Shown here piece by piece: positions 7,682-17,483 of a stretch of DNA of 64,000 bases (position 1 is the first letter of the stretch; each line of letters opens with the position of its first letter). The stretch covers positions 5,539 to 69,538 of the forward strand of contig JACJXD010000012.1 of NCBI GenBank assembly GCA_020636845.1. The letters run 5' to 3'. The notes under the pieces are model-generated. The model did not search any database. It was not told the DNA's origin and saw nothing but the letters and a program-made list of their open reading frames with translations. The translations under genes and the position numbers were made by a program. The stretch comes from Bacteroidales bacterium. GTDB lineage: Bacteria; Bacteroidota; Bacteroidia; Bacteroidales; Tenuifilaceae.

Positions 7682-10213
7682 TTACGATACTTTCTGCGAT
7701 CGAAAAAGAATATCAGCCGATTGTAGCAGTTTCCTTTTTAAGTTGTCGGATAAATTTGGATGTTCTTTTATCCATTCTTTTACAATGGTTTCGGCCTTTT
7801 TGGTATTATGTCCCCATAAAGTTGCATCAAGCCAACTTTTAGGGAAAAATATATCGCCTGTTTGCTGAATTTCCGGTAGCAAATCGAGGGATGCCTTGAG
7901 GTAGTTAATCGAAAAATTTTCGTGTATGGGATGGTTAAAGTAGTATAACGCTTCGGTTACCCAAGGTTCAGGTCTTCGATTTTTTGCATCTTTTAGGGAT
8001 TGGAAAAAAGTGTTACGGGTGTTTTCGTTGGAGGAAAGAGCCCTGCGAACAAACGAAAATTTAGCCAGTAGGTCAGGGTTCGAAATTTGTTTCTGTTGTA
8101 TGTTTAATATGCTGTCTGCTATTTCTTCGCTACGAATTGCAATTTGGTACGATAGAGAAACCAGTTCATTTTCGCTGAAGGTAACATCCGGTATTTTTGT
8201 TTTTTGTTGCCAAATTGAGGTCATCAGTTTTAACGCTTCGGGGCTAGTGGCAATATTGGAAAAGGTATTTAAAAAGGGTTTCCGTTCCGAAGACGATGTT
8301 GAAGATGAGTTGATTTTGTTCCAGAGTAATAGTTCCAATCCGCTGGCGTACTTATCGCGGTAATCTTGGTTAAAAAATCTCCACCATAAAGTTTTTACAT
8401 TGCCCAATAAGTAATCGGTTATTTGTGGCTCCGTTTCGTAGTCCAACGCTTTTTGCAGGAAACTAATATATTGATCTTTCGTTATGTAATTGTTCAAAAA
8501 TAGTTCGTGAAAGTTTACGTAACATGCAGCCCTGCTAATAGGATTCTCTATATAAAAAATGGAATCAGTTAGATATGTCAAAGAGGTAGAATCGGGAACA
8601 AACATTCCATACCCCATACCATTGGAGTTTGGGAAAATTATCGTTAATTTTTTATTCGAAATATCCTGTGAATATTTAGGTCTATCTTGATTTACATTTA
8701 GAAAAGGAAGCATTGTTTCAGATTTAACCAAGCCAACGTCGTACATCATTGGCATAAAGTTTCCCGATTGTTCTAAAACTAGATTTCCGTTTCTGTTCTT
8801 TTCGGTTATTGTAGGCATTCCTGTTTTTTCAATCCAGCATTTATTCCAAAGAAAAAGGTTACTGGCAGGAGAGAGGGAGTCGAAAATAGCGATTAAATCG
8901 TTCCAATCGGCATTCGACATGCTATACTTTTTCAAGTATAGTTGAAGTCCTTTTCTTAGATTTTCCTGTCCAATAGAAAGTTCCAGTTGATTTAACGCTA
9001 TGGGTGCTTTGTTATAAATAATATCGCCGTAAAGTGTTCCTGCGAGCAAAAGGTTGTCCAGTTTTTGCCTTATAGGATTAGTACCTGCCGTTCTGTCAAC
9101 GCTATAAGCGCTAGGATAGTGCGAAAGAATAAAACTTAGTTCATGGTTGATATTTGGAAATTGTGGATTTACAATTTTATCGGCCATTAAACTTGCGAAT
9201 ACCTCTTTTAGCCAAACATCGTTGAACCAGCGCATGGTAACCAAATCGCCAAACCACTGATGCGAGGTTTCGTGCGCAATTAGGTTTGCCCTGTTAAGAA
9301 GTTCCGTTTCCGACGGGTTTTCGTTTAGTAGAATTCTCGATTCTCTGTAGAATATTGCCCCGGGATGCTCCATTCCACCGTATTGAAAGTCGGGAATAAG
9401 AACAACGTCTAATTTACTGAAGGGGTAGGGAATGCCTGTATATTCGGTTAGCCAGTTTAATGAGTGTGCTTCGCTTTCGTATATGGCGTCCAAGTTATTA
9501 TTTACTTTGGTTTTATTGGTTTCTCGGTAATATACAGTCAAATTAGAACCATTTACGGTGCGAGTAACGGCGTTAAATTGTCCTGCTGCAAAGGCAAAAA
9601 GGTATGTGCTTATCGGTTTAGTTTCGCAAAATCGTATTACTTTTTTAGAATCTATTTCTAAAATCATGGAGGCTGGTGCGTTGGAAACGGCAACCCAGTT
9701 TAACGGAATTTCCAAGGAAAGTTTAAAACTTGCCTTTAAGTCAGGCTGATCGAAGCAAGGAAAAACTGTTTGGGCTCTGTCGGGGACTAAAAGCGTGTAT
9801 AAGAAATTGTCCTTTCTATTTAATGATTGACTATTCGCTTGAAATTCTACATCAATTTGGTTTGCCCCATTTTGAAGGAAACTGGAAGGTATTATAATAT
9901 GTCCATTTTTAACAGAAGTATTAACTTGCCTGTTGTTGGCGGTTACAGAGAGTAAGTTTTTATTTTGGTTACGAAAATCGAGAATAACATCTTCCTTTTT
10001 ATTAAGATCGAAGGCTATTTCGGCACGTGCAGGTAAATCTTCCGCTTTATTTTCGCTGAACGAAAAAAACAGGTTATACGTAACATTAGCAATTGCCTCT
10101 TTTCTGTTTTTAGCAAGGTTGTAACTTACTCCTTCTTCTATATGATGTTTATTGCATCCGCTTAGAAAAATACTAAAAGCCAAAACAACCCAGTAAACCT
10201 TACGAAATTTCAT
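7682..10213 (-). CDS. M1-family aminopeptidase, lipoprotein
   Basis: 843 residues. Lipoprotein signal MKFRKVYWVVLAFSIFLSGCNK (Cys 20). The M1 hallmarks are present: the exopeptidase motif as GGMEHPG around residues 278-284 (a variant of GAMEN), and the zinc site HETSHQWFGDLV..WFNDVWLKE with HEXXH near 314-318 and the third ligand Glu about 19 residues on. The N-terminal beta domain (about 30-230) and a C-terminal helical region (about 520-843) give full family length. It removes N-terminal residues from peptides, here in the periplasm or facing the outer membrane. Replacement of the usual Asn in GAMEN by His is seen in some Bacteroidota members and may shift specificity. It is divergent from the MarR gene. 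Confidence 0.92.
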   Translation of the reverse strand: MKFRKVYWVVLAFSIFLSGCNKHHIEEGVSYNLAKNRKEAIANVTYNLFFSFSENKAEDLPARAEIAFDLNKKEDVILDFRNQNKNLLSVTANNRQVNTSVKNGHIIIPSSFLQNGANQIDVEFQANSQSLNRKDNFLYTLLVPDRAQTVFPCFDQPDLKASFKLSLEIPLNWVAVSNAPASMILEIDSKKVIRFCETKPISTYLFAFAAGQFNAVTRTVNGSNLTVYYRETNKTKVNNNLDAIYESEAHSLNWLTEYTGIPYPFSKLDVVLIPDFQYGGMEHPGAIFYRESRILLNENPSETELLNRANLIAHETSHQWFGDLVTMRWFNDVWLKEVFASLMADKIVNPQFPNINHELSFILSHYPSAYSVDRTAGTNPIRQKLDNLLLAGTLYGDIIYNKAPIALNQLELSIGQENLRKGLQLYLKKYSMSNADWNDLIAIFDSLSPASNLFLWNKCWIEKTGMPTITEKNRNGNLVLEQSGNFMPMMYDVGLVKSETMLPFLNVNQDRPKYSQDISNKKLTIIFPNSNGMGYGMFVPDSTSLTYLTDSIFYIENPISRAACYVNFHELFLNNYITKDQYISFLQKALDYETEPQITDYLLGNVKTLWWRFFNQDYRDKYASGLELLLWNKINSSSTSSSERKPFLNTFSNIATSPEALKLMTSIWQQKTKIPDVTFSENELVSLSYQIAIRSEEIADSILNIQQKQISNPDLLAKFSFVRRALSSNENTRNTFFQSLKDAKNRRPEPWVTEALYYFNHPIHENFSINYLKASLDLLPEIQQTGDIFFPKSWLDATLWGHNTKKAETIVKEWIKEHPNLSDNLKRKLLQSADILFRSQKVS

Positions 10214-10447
10214 ATCTCTAAAAATAAAATCGGATTAATATACAACAAATAGTCTTGTTGAAAAAATATATCAATCACATTGCCATTTTAGCATAATTGG
10301 AAATTCAATACAAAACAAAATAGTTACCATGCCAACGGTATTTTTTCCGATGAAATTGTGTCCTATTCTAAATAAAAAGCAATTGTGTAAAATAGGAAGG
10401 GCTACCGCAGGAGAGGAGCGTATATCTTTTACATGGCAACTTCTTTT

Positions 10448-10455
10448 TATATTTG
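10448..10455 (+). promoter_or_regulatory. Promoter -7 box (TATATTTG) for the MarR gene
   Basis: TATATTTG matches the Bacteroidota TAnnTTTG -7 consensus and lies 24 bases before the chosen ATG at 10479. No convincing -33 TTG is at the ideal distance. Confidence 0.4.
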
Positions 10456-10478
10456 TGTAATGTTTATTGTTAGGAATT

Positions 10479-10922
10479 ATGGAAGATATTGATAAAGAAC
10501 TGCTGGATTTGCCTTTAAATTTATACAGAAGTGCAATATCCATTCGCAGCGAAATAACCCGTAGGTTAAGCAATGCTTTTGGTGAAGAGTTTACTGCCGA
10601 TTACTGGTTTGTATTGAATTATATTGTTCATCATCAGCCGGTAGCAATTAACAACTTGGCTAAGTTAATGGGGCGAGATAAAGGTTCTATTTCCAGAACT
10701 GTGAATTGTATGGAGCGTATCGATTTAATATGTCGAAGCGTAAATCCTGCTAATAAAAAGTCGGTGCTAATTTCCGTGACCAACGTGGCACAGCAGTTCA
10801 TGGAAAAGGCTGAGGTGGAAATAAAAAGTGTTGTGGAAAACTCGCTTGGTGCATTTAGACCGATTGAAATGCTAGAGTTAAACAGAATGCTTCAGACTAT
10901 TGTTGCAAATATGACTGAGTAG
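10479..10922 (+). CDS. MarR-family transcriptional regulator
   Basis: 147 residues from ATG 10479; an upstream in-frame TTG at 10467 is disfavoured. The winged-helix core is clear: EFTADYWFVLNYIVHHQPVAINNLAKLMGRDKGSISRTVN (the helix-turn-helix with recognition helix DKGSISRTVNCME), then the wing with LICRSVNPANKKSVLISVT and a C-terminal dimerisation helix. No cysteine-based redox site is evident, so the ligand is unknown. It sits between the divergent M1 peptidase and the downstream M3 peptidase gene, and could regulate either; that is only positional inference. Confidence 0.9.
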   Translation: MEDIDKELLDLPLNLYRSAISIRSEITRRLSNAFGEEFTADYWFVLNYIVHHQPVAINNLAKLMGRDKGSISRTVNCMERIDLICRSVNPANKKSVLISVTNVAQQFMEKAEVEIKSVVENSLGAFRPIEMLELNRMLQTIVANMTE

Positions 10923-10984
10923 AAAATTAGTAAGTTTGCGCATAAATTCTTTTAAATCAATTTTTTTTAAACATTCAATCGAAT

Positions 10985-10992
10985 TACCTTTG
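10985..10992 (+). promoter_or_regulatory. Promoter -7 box (TACCTTTG) for the M3 peptidase
   Basis: TACCTTTG fits TAnnTTTG and lies 25 bases before ATG 11018. The -33 region is a T-run rather than a clear TTG. Confidence 0.45.
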
Positions 10993-11017
10993 CAGCCTTT
11001 GTAAAACTATAGTTAAG

Positions 11018-13120
11018 ATGAAAATGAGAAAAATATTTTATGTTATGTCTTTTTTACTTGCATTTGTAGCATGTAAGAGCGGTAACGAAGTTAGCAATCC
11101 GCTCTTGTCGGAGTTCAACACTCCTTTTAACACTCCGCCATTCAACAAGATTAAGTACGAGCATTATATGCCGGCAATAGATTCTTCTATTTCCGAGGCA
11201 AAAAAGGAGGTTGAATCAATTATTAATAATCCCGAAAAACCTACTTTCGAGAACACGATTGTTGCGCTGGATAGAAGTGGCAAGCGTTTAAATGTTGTAA
11301 CGAACATTTTGTTTAACTTGAATAGCGCAGAGACCGATACGACTATTCAACGTATCGTTCGGGAGGCTTCTCCAAAGTTAACCGATTACAGTAACGATAT
11401 TAATCTTAATCCGGATTTATTTGCTCGGGTAAAAAAGGTTTGGGAAATGCACGATTCGCTGACTCTTACCCCTGAACAGAAAACTCTTCTGGAAAAAACG
11501 TATAAAGATTTTGAGAGAAATGGAGCAAACTTATCGGAAGCAGACAAGGAAAAATATCGTGAAATTTCAAAAGAGTTGGCCGATTTGTCATTGCAGTACG
11601 AAGAGCACTTGCTTGCAGAAACAAATGCTTATACGTTGAACATAACCAAAGAAGAGGATTTAAAAGGTCTTCCCGAAAGTTTAAGGGATGCGGCTGCACA
11701 AGCTGCCAAGGAAAAGGGTGTTGACGGTTGGGTTATTACTCTCGATTATCCGATGTATGCTCCTTTTATGAAATATGCCGAAAATAGGGAACTTCGTAAA
11801 CAACTATATATAGCACGGGGAAGCCGTTGTTTTAAGGGTAACCAAAACGATAACCAGGAAATAGTAAAACGTATTACCTCCTTAAGGTTAGAATTGGCTA
11901 ATCTACTGGGTTATCCTGATTATGCTACGTTTATTTTGGAAAACAGAATGGCTGAGAATCCAGAAAAGGTAAACAAGTTGCTTACCGATTTAACGGAGGC
12001 TTCGTTACCTGCTGCAAAAAAAGAGGTAGCCGAAGTTCAAGAATATGCCAATCAGTTGGGATTCAATGAGGAAATTCAGCCATGGGATTTTTCGTTCTAT
12101 TCCGAAAAGTTAAAAAACAGCAAGTATAATTACGACGAAGAGGAGTTAAAGCCATATTTTAAACTTGACAATGTAATTAACGGCGTATTTCTTTTAGCCA
12201 ATAAGTTGTACGATTTAAAGTTTATGCCTAACGCCGACATTCCTGTTTATAATTCTGATGTGAAAGCATATGAAGTTTATGATGGATCGGGGAAATTAAT
12301 GGCAATACTGTATCTCGATTTCTTTCCGCGTTCCGGAAAGAGCGGTGGTGCTTGGATGACTTCGTTTAGACCTCAGTACAAGGAAAATGGTGTTGATGTA
12401 AGGCCTTTTGTTTCGATTGTAACAAACTTTACAAAACCTACCGATAAGCAACCATCGTTGCTAACTCACGACGAAGTTACCACATTCCTGCACGAATTTG
12501 GACATGCGTTGCATGGGATGCTTTCGGAGTGTACTTATGCTTCGCTAAGCGGAACTTCCGTTTACCGTGATTTTGTTGAATTGCCGTCGCAAATAATGGA
12601 AAATTGGGCGCTCGAAAAGGATTACCTCGATTTATTTGCAGTTAACTATAAAACAGGCGAAAAAATTCCTCAGGAGTTAGTTCAAAAAATTATCGATAGC
12701 CGTAATTTCCTTGCAGGATATAATTCAATTCGGCAGATAGGTTATGGTAAAATAGATATGGCTTGGCATACTATTCGTAAGCCATTTACCGGAAGTGTCG
12801 ATAAGTTTGAAAAGAGCATTATAGATCCAATTCAAGTACTACCTAATGTAAAAGGTACAAATTTTAGTGTGGCATTCGATCATATTTTTGGAGGAGGATA
12901 TGCTGCTGGGTATTATGGATACAAGTGGGCTGAGGTTTTAGATGCCGATGCCTTTGAGATGTTTAAGGAGAAGGGAATTTTTAATAAGGAGGTTGCTGCT
13001 TCGTTCAGAAAAAATATTTTATCGAAAGGTGGAAGCGAACATCCAATGGTACTTTATAAGCGTTTTCGTGGGCAAGAACCAACAGTAGATGCCTTACTAA
13101 AACGGAGTGGATTAAAGTAA
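11018..13120 (+). CDS. dcp: M3-family peptidyl-dipeptidase (Dcp-like), lipoprotein
   Basis: 700 residues, the standard Dcp length. MKMRKIFYVMSFLLAFVACKSG is a lipoprotein signal (Cys 20). The long helical N-terminal part (SEFNTPFNTPPFNKIKYEHYMPAID is the typical Dcp opening) leads to the zinc site HEFGHALHGML at residues 492-502 with the expected downstream Glu in DFVELPSQIMENW. The C-terminal substrate-binding motif GGYAAGYYGYKWAEVL is present. The enzyme cuts C-terminal dipeptides. A lipoprotein anchor suggests a periplasmic or surface role instead of the cytoplasmic one of E. coli Dcp. A strong terminator follows. Confidence 0.95.
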   Translation: MKMRKIFYVMSFLLAFVACKSGNEVSNPLLSEFNTPFNTPPFNKIKYEHYMPAIDSSISEAKKEVESIINNPEKPTFENTIVALDRSGKRLNVVTNILFNLNSAETDTTIQRIVREASPKLTDYSNDINLNPDLFARVKKVWEMHDSLTLTPEQKTLLEKTYKDFERNGANLSEADKEKYREISKELADLSLQYEEHLLAETNAYTLNITKEEDLKGLPESLRDAAAQAAKEKGVDGWVITLDYPMYAPFMKYAENRELRKQLYIARGSRCFKGNQNDNQEIVKRITSLRLELANLLGYPDYATFILENRMAENPEKVNKLLTDLTEASLPAAKKEVAEVQEYANQLGFNEEIQPWDFSFYSEKLKNSKYNYDEEELKPYFKLDNVINGVFLLANKLYDLKFMPNADIPVYNSDVKAYEVYDGSGKLMAILYLDFFPRSGKSGGAWMTSFRPQYKENGVDVRPFVSIVTNFTKPTDKQPSLLTHDEVTTFLHEFGHALHGMLSECTYASLSGTSVYRDFVELPSQIMENWALEKDYLDLFAVNYKTGEKIPQELVQKIIDSRNFLAGYNSIRQIGYGKIDMAWHTIRKPFTGSVDKFEKSIIDPIQVLPNVKGTNFSVAFDHIFGGGYAAGYYGYKWAEVLDADAFEMFKEKGIFNKEVAASFRKNILSKGGSEHPMVLYKRFRGQEPTVDALLKRSGLK

Positions 13121-13137
13121 TATAAAAAGAGTAATAT

Positions 13138-13166
13138 AAAACGCCGGTTTTTTTCCGGCGTTTTTT
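13138..13166 (+). terminator. Rho-independent terminator between dcp and the lacI-type gene
   Basis: A perfect 10-bp stem (AAAACGCCGG / CCGGCGTTTT), 7-base T loop and T-run. The A-run on the other side also makes it usable for the convergent LacI-family gene. Confidence 0.9.
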
Positions 13167-13193
13167 GGTTATATATAATAAGGTATTTCGAAA

Positions 13194-14210
13194 TTATCTT
13201 ACTCGTGAAGATTCCCTAACAATCAGTTGTGTTTTGAGAATCTCGGTAACAGGAGAATCTTGTTTTGTTTGAGTTATTCTTCGAATTAATTGTTCCATGG
13301 CTCTTTTGCCCATTTCGAATCCCGGTTGACGAACGGTGGTAAGTGTTGGTTCTACCATTAAAGATGTTTGATCGTCTCCAAACCCAACAACCGAAACGTC
13401 CTGAGGAATTTTATACCCGTTTCTGGTGAGAATCTTCATTGCACCCGCAGCGGTAAAGTCGTTTACGGTGAAAATAGAGTCGAATTTTAGTCCCTTATCT
13501 ATAAGTTTTTGGGTTTCCACTAAGGCCGATTGAAAGGTATCGCAATGTATTATAAGATTTTCATCAATAACAACGCCGTTATCACGCATAGCTTTAAGGT
13601 AGCCTTTCAACCTGTTTTGTCCAATTAGCCTATTTTGAGGTCCTGCAAAGTGAACAATTCTTCTTCTTCCTTGAATAATTAAATGTTCGGTGGCTTGGTA
13701 TGCACCATCAAAATCGTCAATTATAATTCTGTCAACATTCATTTCCTCTATAACCCTGTCGAAGAAAACCACGGGAATACCCTCGTCTTCAAAACGTCGT
13801 AAATGGGAATAATCAACCGTTTCTTTTGAAACGGATACAAGGATACCATCTATAATACCATTAAGAAAAGCATCGCATGCTGCAACTTCTCTGTTATAAT
13901 CTTCAACGGATTGGCTAATAATTACACTGTAGCCATTTTGGTTTGCAACTTCTTCGATTCCGCTGATTACGGATGAAAAAAAGTAATGAACAATTTCAGG
14001 GATAATGACACCGATTATATTACTGCGTTGATTGCGCAAGCTAAGCGCAATAATATTAGGCTTATAGTTATACTTAGCAGCAAGTTCATTAACAAGGCGT
14101 TTAGTTTCTTGGCTAATATCGGGATGATCTTTAAGAGCCCTAGAAACGGTGGAAGGGCTAATGCCCAACTCACGAGCAATATCCTTAATGGTAATTTGAC
14201 TCGATTTCAT
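13194..14210 (-). CDS. LacI-family transcriptional regulator of the starch locus
   Basis: 338 residues. The N-terminal HTH is textbook: ITIKDIARELGISPSTVSRALKDHPDISQETK (residues 6-38), followed by the hinge helix and a periplasmic-binding-protein-like effector domain (NIIGVIIPEIVHYFFSSVISGIEE near 65, VVFFDRV, VSVVGFGDD, LTTVRQPGFEMG near the C-terminus). It is divergent from the SusC operon with 296 bases between the start codons, where a palindrome of the LacI type is found. Members next to alpha-glucan loci in Bacteroidota control susC operons in response to maltose or related sugars; the effector here is inferred, not seen. Confidence 0.93.
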   Translation of the reverse strand: MKSSQITIKDIARELGISPSTVSRALKDHPDISQETKRLVNELAAKYNYKPNIIALSLRNQRSNIIGVIIPEIVHYFFSSVISGIEEVANQNGYSVIISQSVEDYNREVAACDAFLNGIIDGILVSVSKETVDYSHLRRFEDEGIPVVFFDRVIEEMNVDRIIIDDFDGAYQATEHLIIQGRRRIVHFAGPQNRLIGQNRLKGYLKAMRDNGVVIDENLIIHCDTFQSALVETQKLIDKGLKFDSIFTVNDFTAAGAMKILTRNGYKIPQDVSVVGFGDDQTSLMVEPTLTTVRQPGFEMGKRAMEQLIRRITQTKQDSPVTEILKTQLIVRESSRVR

Positions 14211-14352
14211 TTTAGGTTGATTTAAACAAGTTGATACGATGAATGTTAAGTGTATATTAATTATAAAAATATGTTAAACGTATTGCAAAAATACACTACC
14301 ATTTGAACAATACAACACCTCTGACTAAAGGTATAAAAATATATTCAATTTT

Positions 14353-14376
14353 CAAACGTTTGCGAAATCGTTTGCA
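14353..14376. promoter_or_regulatory. Probable LacI-type operator pair upstream of susC
   Basis: A perfect 10-base palindrome CAAACGTTTG (14353-14362) is abutted by a second, imperfect copy GCGAAATCGTTTGC (14362-14375). On the opposite strand the two read TGCAAACG and CGCAAACG in tandem. CAAACGTTTG-like palindromes with a central CG are what LacI-family repressors bind. The site is about 130 bases upstream of the SusC start and about 140 from the regulator start, suitable for controlling both. Confidence 0.6.
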
Positions 14377-14506
14377 TTAAAAAAACAGCTTACCAAGTTA
14401 TTTTATAGATAATTTTTTATTAAAAATTTGTTAATTGAGCTATGATTTTTGTAAAAATTAACATTTTGTAATAAATTAAAAACCAATAACTAATTACTTA
14501 AAAAAT

Positions 14507-17470
14507 ATGTTGAAAGAAAATTTTATAAGGAAGTTTTCATTGTTAATGATACTGCTTAGTATGCATTTACTTGTGTTTTCGCAGAATGTGAAAATAAGTG
14601 GTAAAGTTACTGATGCTAAAGATGGTTCTCCAATGATAGGGGTATCTGTCTTTGTGAAAGGAACTACAAACGGAACTACAACAGATTTGGATGGAAATTA
14701 CACGTTAACGGGTCCTGCTGAAGGGGTATTATCTTTTTCTTTTGTTGGTTATAAACCTTTAGATGAGACTATTGCAGGAAGAAGCATAATAGATGTGTTA
14801 ATGGAAGAACAAACAAAACAGTTGGAAGAAGTTATTGTAATCGGTTATGGTGTTCAAAAAAAGAGTGATAGAACGGGGGCTGTGTATAATGTTAAAGCAG
14901 AAGAATTAAACAGAGGAGACTTAACGGATCCTATACAAGCCATGCAAGGGAAAGTTGCAGGTGTTAATATTTCTAAAAAGGGAGGCGATCCTAATTCCGG
15001 TTTTGCTGTTCAAATTAGGGGGGCAGCAGGGTTTGTGACTAGTACTCAGCCGTTATATGTTGTTGATGGTGTTCCTGGCGCAGATCCTACAACAATTGCG
15101 CCGGAGGATGTTGAATCGTATAATATTTTAAAAGATGCGTCATCGGGGGCTATTTATGGTTCGAGGGCATCTAATGGCGTTGTTATAATTACAACCAAAA
15201 AGGCTAAAAAGCAAAAGGAGGCAACAATAGATTATAGTGCATATATTTCAGCTGATCAAACAAGCAATAGGTTAGATTTTCTTTCGGCTAACGATATAAG
15301 AAAATATGTTGAAGAGAATGGAATAACAGGTTTTGCTGATAATGGAGCAAATACGGATTGGCAGGATGCTATTTTTAGAACCGGAATGTCCCAATCCCAT
15401 AATATTGCAGTATCCAATTCAACTGATAATTTGGCATACAGACTATCTTATAATTATACGGAAAATGAAGGCGTTATAATAGGTAGCAAAAAGCAACGAA
15501 ATATAGCAAGGCTGAATCTTACTCAAAAAGCGATAGATAATAAATTAACGATAGATGCGTCGGTGGCTGGAACGTTTGAGAAAAATTATTATGTTAATTA
15601 TGGTGATGGTATGGGGTCTTCTAACATCCTCTATCAAATGTATCAGAGAAACCCTACCGATCCTATTTATAAGGATGGAACTTTTTTTGAATTTCAACGA
15701 GATTTTAATTACAATAATCCTGTTGCTATTGCAAAATTAATCCAGAATGAAAGAGATGCTAAATTTTATTTTGGAACATCTAAAATTAGTTTTGAAATTC
15801 TTAAGGGTTTGGTAGCTGCTGCAAATTTAAGTTATTTAAGAAACGATTATGAGACGTATTATTATGAACCAACAACTCTGTATGCTTCAGGGAATGCGGG
15901 GTATGGCAAAAGAAGTTATAATAATACCCAAACTAAAATATTGGAAACAACCTTGACATATTCAAAATCGATAAATGATGCTCATAACTTTACAATTTTA
16001 GGAGGGTATTCTTTTCAGCAAGATAATTATTCTGGTCTTTTTGCTCAAGGGCGAAATGCTTTGTCGGATTATTTAAAATCAGATAATTTATCTCATTTGC
16101 TTACTATTAATGTTGGAGATATTGGTTCTTGGAGGAATTCTAGTAGGCTAATATCTTTCTTTGGGAGATTTACGTATAACTATAAATCAAAGTATTTTGC
16201 AACTGCCACTCTAAGACGCGATGGTTCATCAAAATATGGAAAAAATCATGAATGGGGATTATTTCCATCGGGATCTATCGCATGGGATGCTAAAAAGGAA
16301 GTTTTTTTAGAGAATGTCGATTTTATTAATCAATTGAAGTTACGTGTTGGTTATGGATTAACTGGAAATCAGGAAATAGGATCATATAATGATATTATGT
16401 ACGCTTATCCTAACGGTTCTGCACCTAACTTTGAAACTGGAGAGAATGGCATAAACTTTAGCATTTCTCATAATGCTAACCCAAATCTTAAATGGGAAGA
16501 AAATTCTGAATTGAATATTGGTCTTGATTATGCGGTTTTGAATAACAGAGTTCAAGGGTCTATAGAATATTACATCAAATCTACTTATGATTTAATTGCA
16601 GAATATGCTGTTTCATCGCCACCGAATTTGGTTACGAATACGTGGGCAAACGCAGGACAAATTGATAATAAGGGTCTTGAAATTAGTGTTGAAGGATTTG
16701 CGATTGATAATACGAATTTCAAGTGGAAAACAATGGTTAATTTTGCAAGGAATAGACAGAAACTTGTAAAACTGTCGGGAAATGGATTTTCATGGTCGGA
16801 GAGCGACAAAAAGCGATTATATTTAAGTGGAAGGGGCTTAGTTGGATCGCAGAACTGGACGCAGTATTTAATGGAAGGAGAGGAAATAGGAACTTTCTAC
16901 TTACCAAAATATGCAGGATTGTCTCAGGATGGAAAATTCTTATTTTACACTGCTGCGGGAGGCGTAACAAGAGACATTAATTTAGCCGAAAGAAGAGTTG
17001 CTGGGCATGCACAGCCTAGATTTACTTTGGGATGGTCTAATTTTTTTACTTATAAAAATTTCGATTTGAATATATCGCTCAGAGGAGCATTTGGTAATAA
17101 GGTTATAAATTCTACAAAAATGGTATTTTCTAACCCTCAAATATTACCAACAATTAATGCTTTAAAGGATGTTTTACATGAAATAGATCGTGGTTTAACA
17201 GATTCTCCAAAAATTAGTGATTATTACTTAGAAGATGCTTCATTTGTAAAAGTTGATAATATTTCTTTAGGTTATAATTTCAACACAAAAAAATTGAAAT
17301 GGGTCAAGTCTTTTAGAGTTTACGTATCGTCTAATAACTTTTATACATTTACTAATTATAGCGGATTAGATCCAGAAATGACTTATTCTGGTTTAGAGTT
17401 TGGTATAGATCAATACGATGTCTATCCAAAAACAAGAACATTTACTTTTGGAATTGATGTTAAATTTTAA
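14507..17470 (+). CDS. SusC/RagA-family TonB-dependent outer-membrane transporter
   Basis: 987 residues. Signal peptide (to about residue 25, LLVFSQ), a carboxypeptidase-regulatory-like domain (residues 28-105, GKVTDAKDGSPMIGVSVFVKG..TTDLDGNYTL), the TonB-interacting stretch QLEEVIVIGYGVQKKS near 105-120, the plug domain with LYVVDGVPGADP and the YGSRASNGVVIITTKK motif at about 220, then the 22-strand barrel ending GIDVKF. It imports oligosaccharides with its SusD lid; the neighbours point to maltooligosaccharides. No in-frame disruption. Codon use is visibly poorer in TCG/CCG-type codons than in the peptidase genes upstream. Confidence 0.95.
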   Translation: MLKENFIRKFSLLMILLSMHLLVFSQNVKISGKVTDAKDGSPMIGVSVFVKGTTNGTTTDLDGNYTLTGPAEGVLSFSFVGYKPLDETIAGRSIIDVLMEEQTKQLEEVIVIGYGVQKKSDRTGAVYNVKAEELNRGDLTDPIQAMQGKVAGVNISKKGGDPNSGFAVQIRGAAGFVTSTQPLYVVDGVPGADPTTIAPEDVESYNILKDASSGAIYGSRASNGVVIITTKKAKKQKEATIDYSAYISADQTSNRLDFLSANDIRKYVEENGITGFADNGANTDWQDAIFRTGMSQSHNIAVSNSTDNLAYRLSYNYTENEGVIIGSKKQRNIARLNLTQKAIDNKLTIDASVAGTFEKNYYVNYGDGMGSSNILYQMYQRNPTDPIYKDGTFFEFQRDFNYNNPVAIAKLIQNERDAKFYFGTSKISFEILKGLVAAANLSYLRNDYETYYYEPTTLYASGNAGYGKRSYNNTQTKILETTLTYSKSINDAHNFTILGGYSFQQDNYSGLFAQGRNALSDYLKSDNLSHLLTINVGDIGSWRNSSRLISFFGRFTYNYKSKYFATATLRRDGSSKYGKNHEWGLFPSGSIAWDAKKEVFLENVDFINQLKLRVGYGLTGNQEIGSYNDIMYAYPNGSAPNFETGENGINFSISHNANPNLKWEENSELNIGLDYAVLNNRVQGSIEYYIKSTYDLIAEYAVSSPPNLVTNTWANAGQIDNKGLEISVEGFAIDNTNFKWKTMVNFARNRQKLVKLSGNGFSWSESDKKRLYLSGRGLVGSQNWTQYLMEGEEIGTFYLPKYAGLSQDGKFLFYTAAGGVTRDINLAERRVAGHAQPRFTLGWSNFFTYKNFDLNISLRGAFGNKVINSTKMVFSNPQILPTINALKDVLHEIDRGLTDSPKISDYYLEDASFVKVDNISLGYNFNTKKLKWVKSFRVYVSSNNFYTFTNYSGLDPEMTYSGLEFGIDQYDVYPKTRTFTFGIDVKF

Positions 17471-17483
17471 TCGTTAAACTACA

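Noticed and set aside
10271..10573. A 100-codon minus-strand frame between the M1 and MarR genes
   Set aside because: It overlaps the HTH of the MarR gene and has no family features.
14211..14506. Strict TAnnTTTG promoter for the susC operon
   Set aside because: The region has several near matches (for example TATGATTTTTG) but none with the exact spacing, so no promoter is called.
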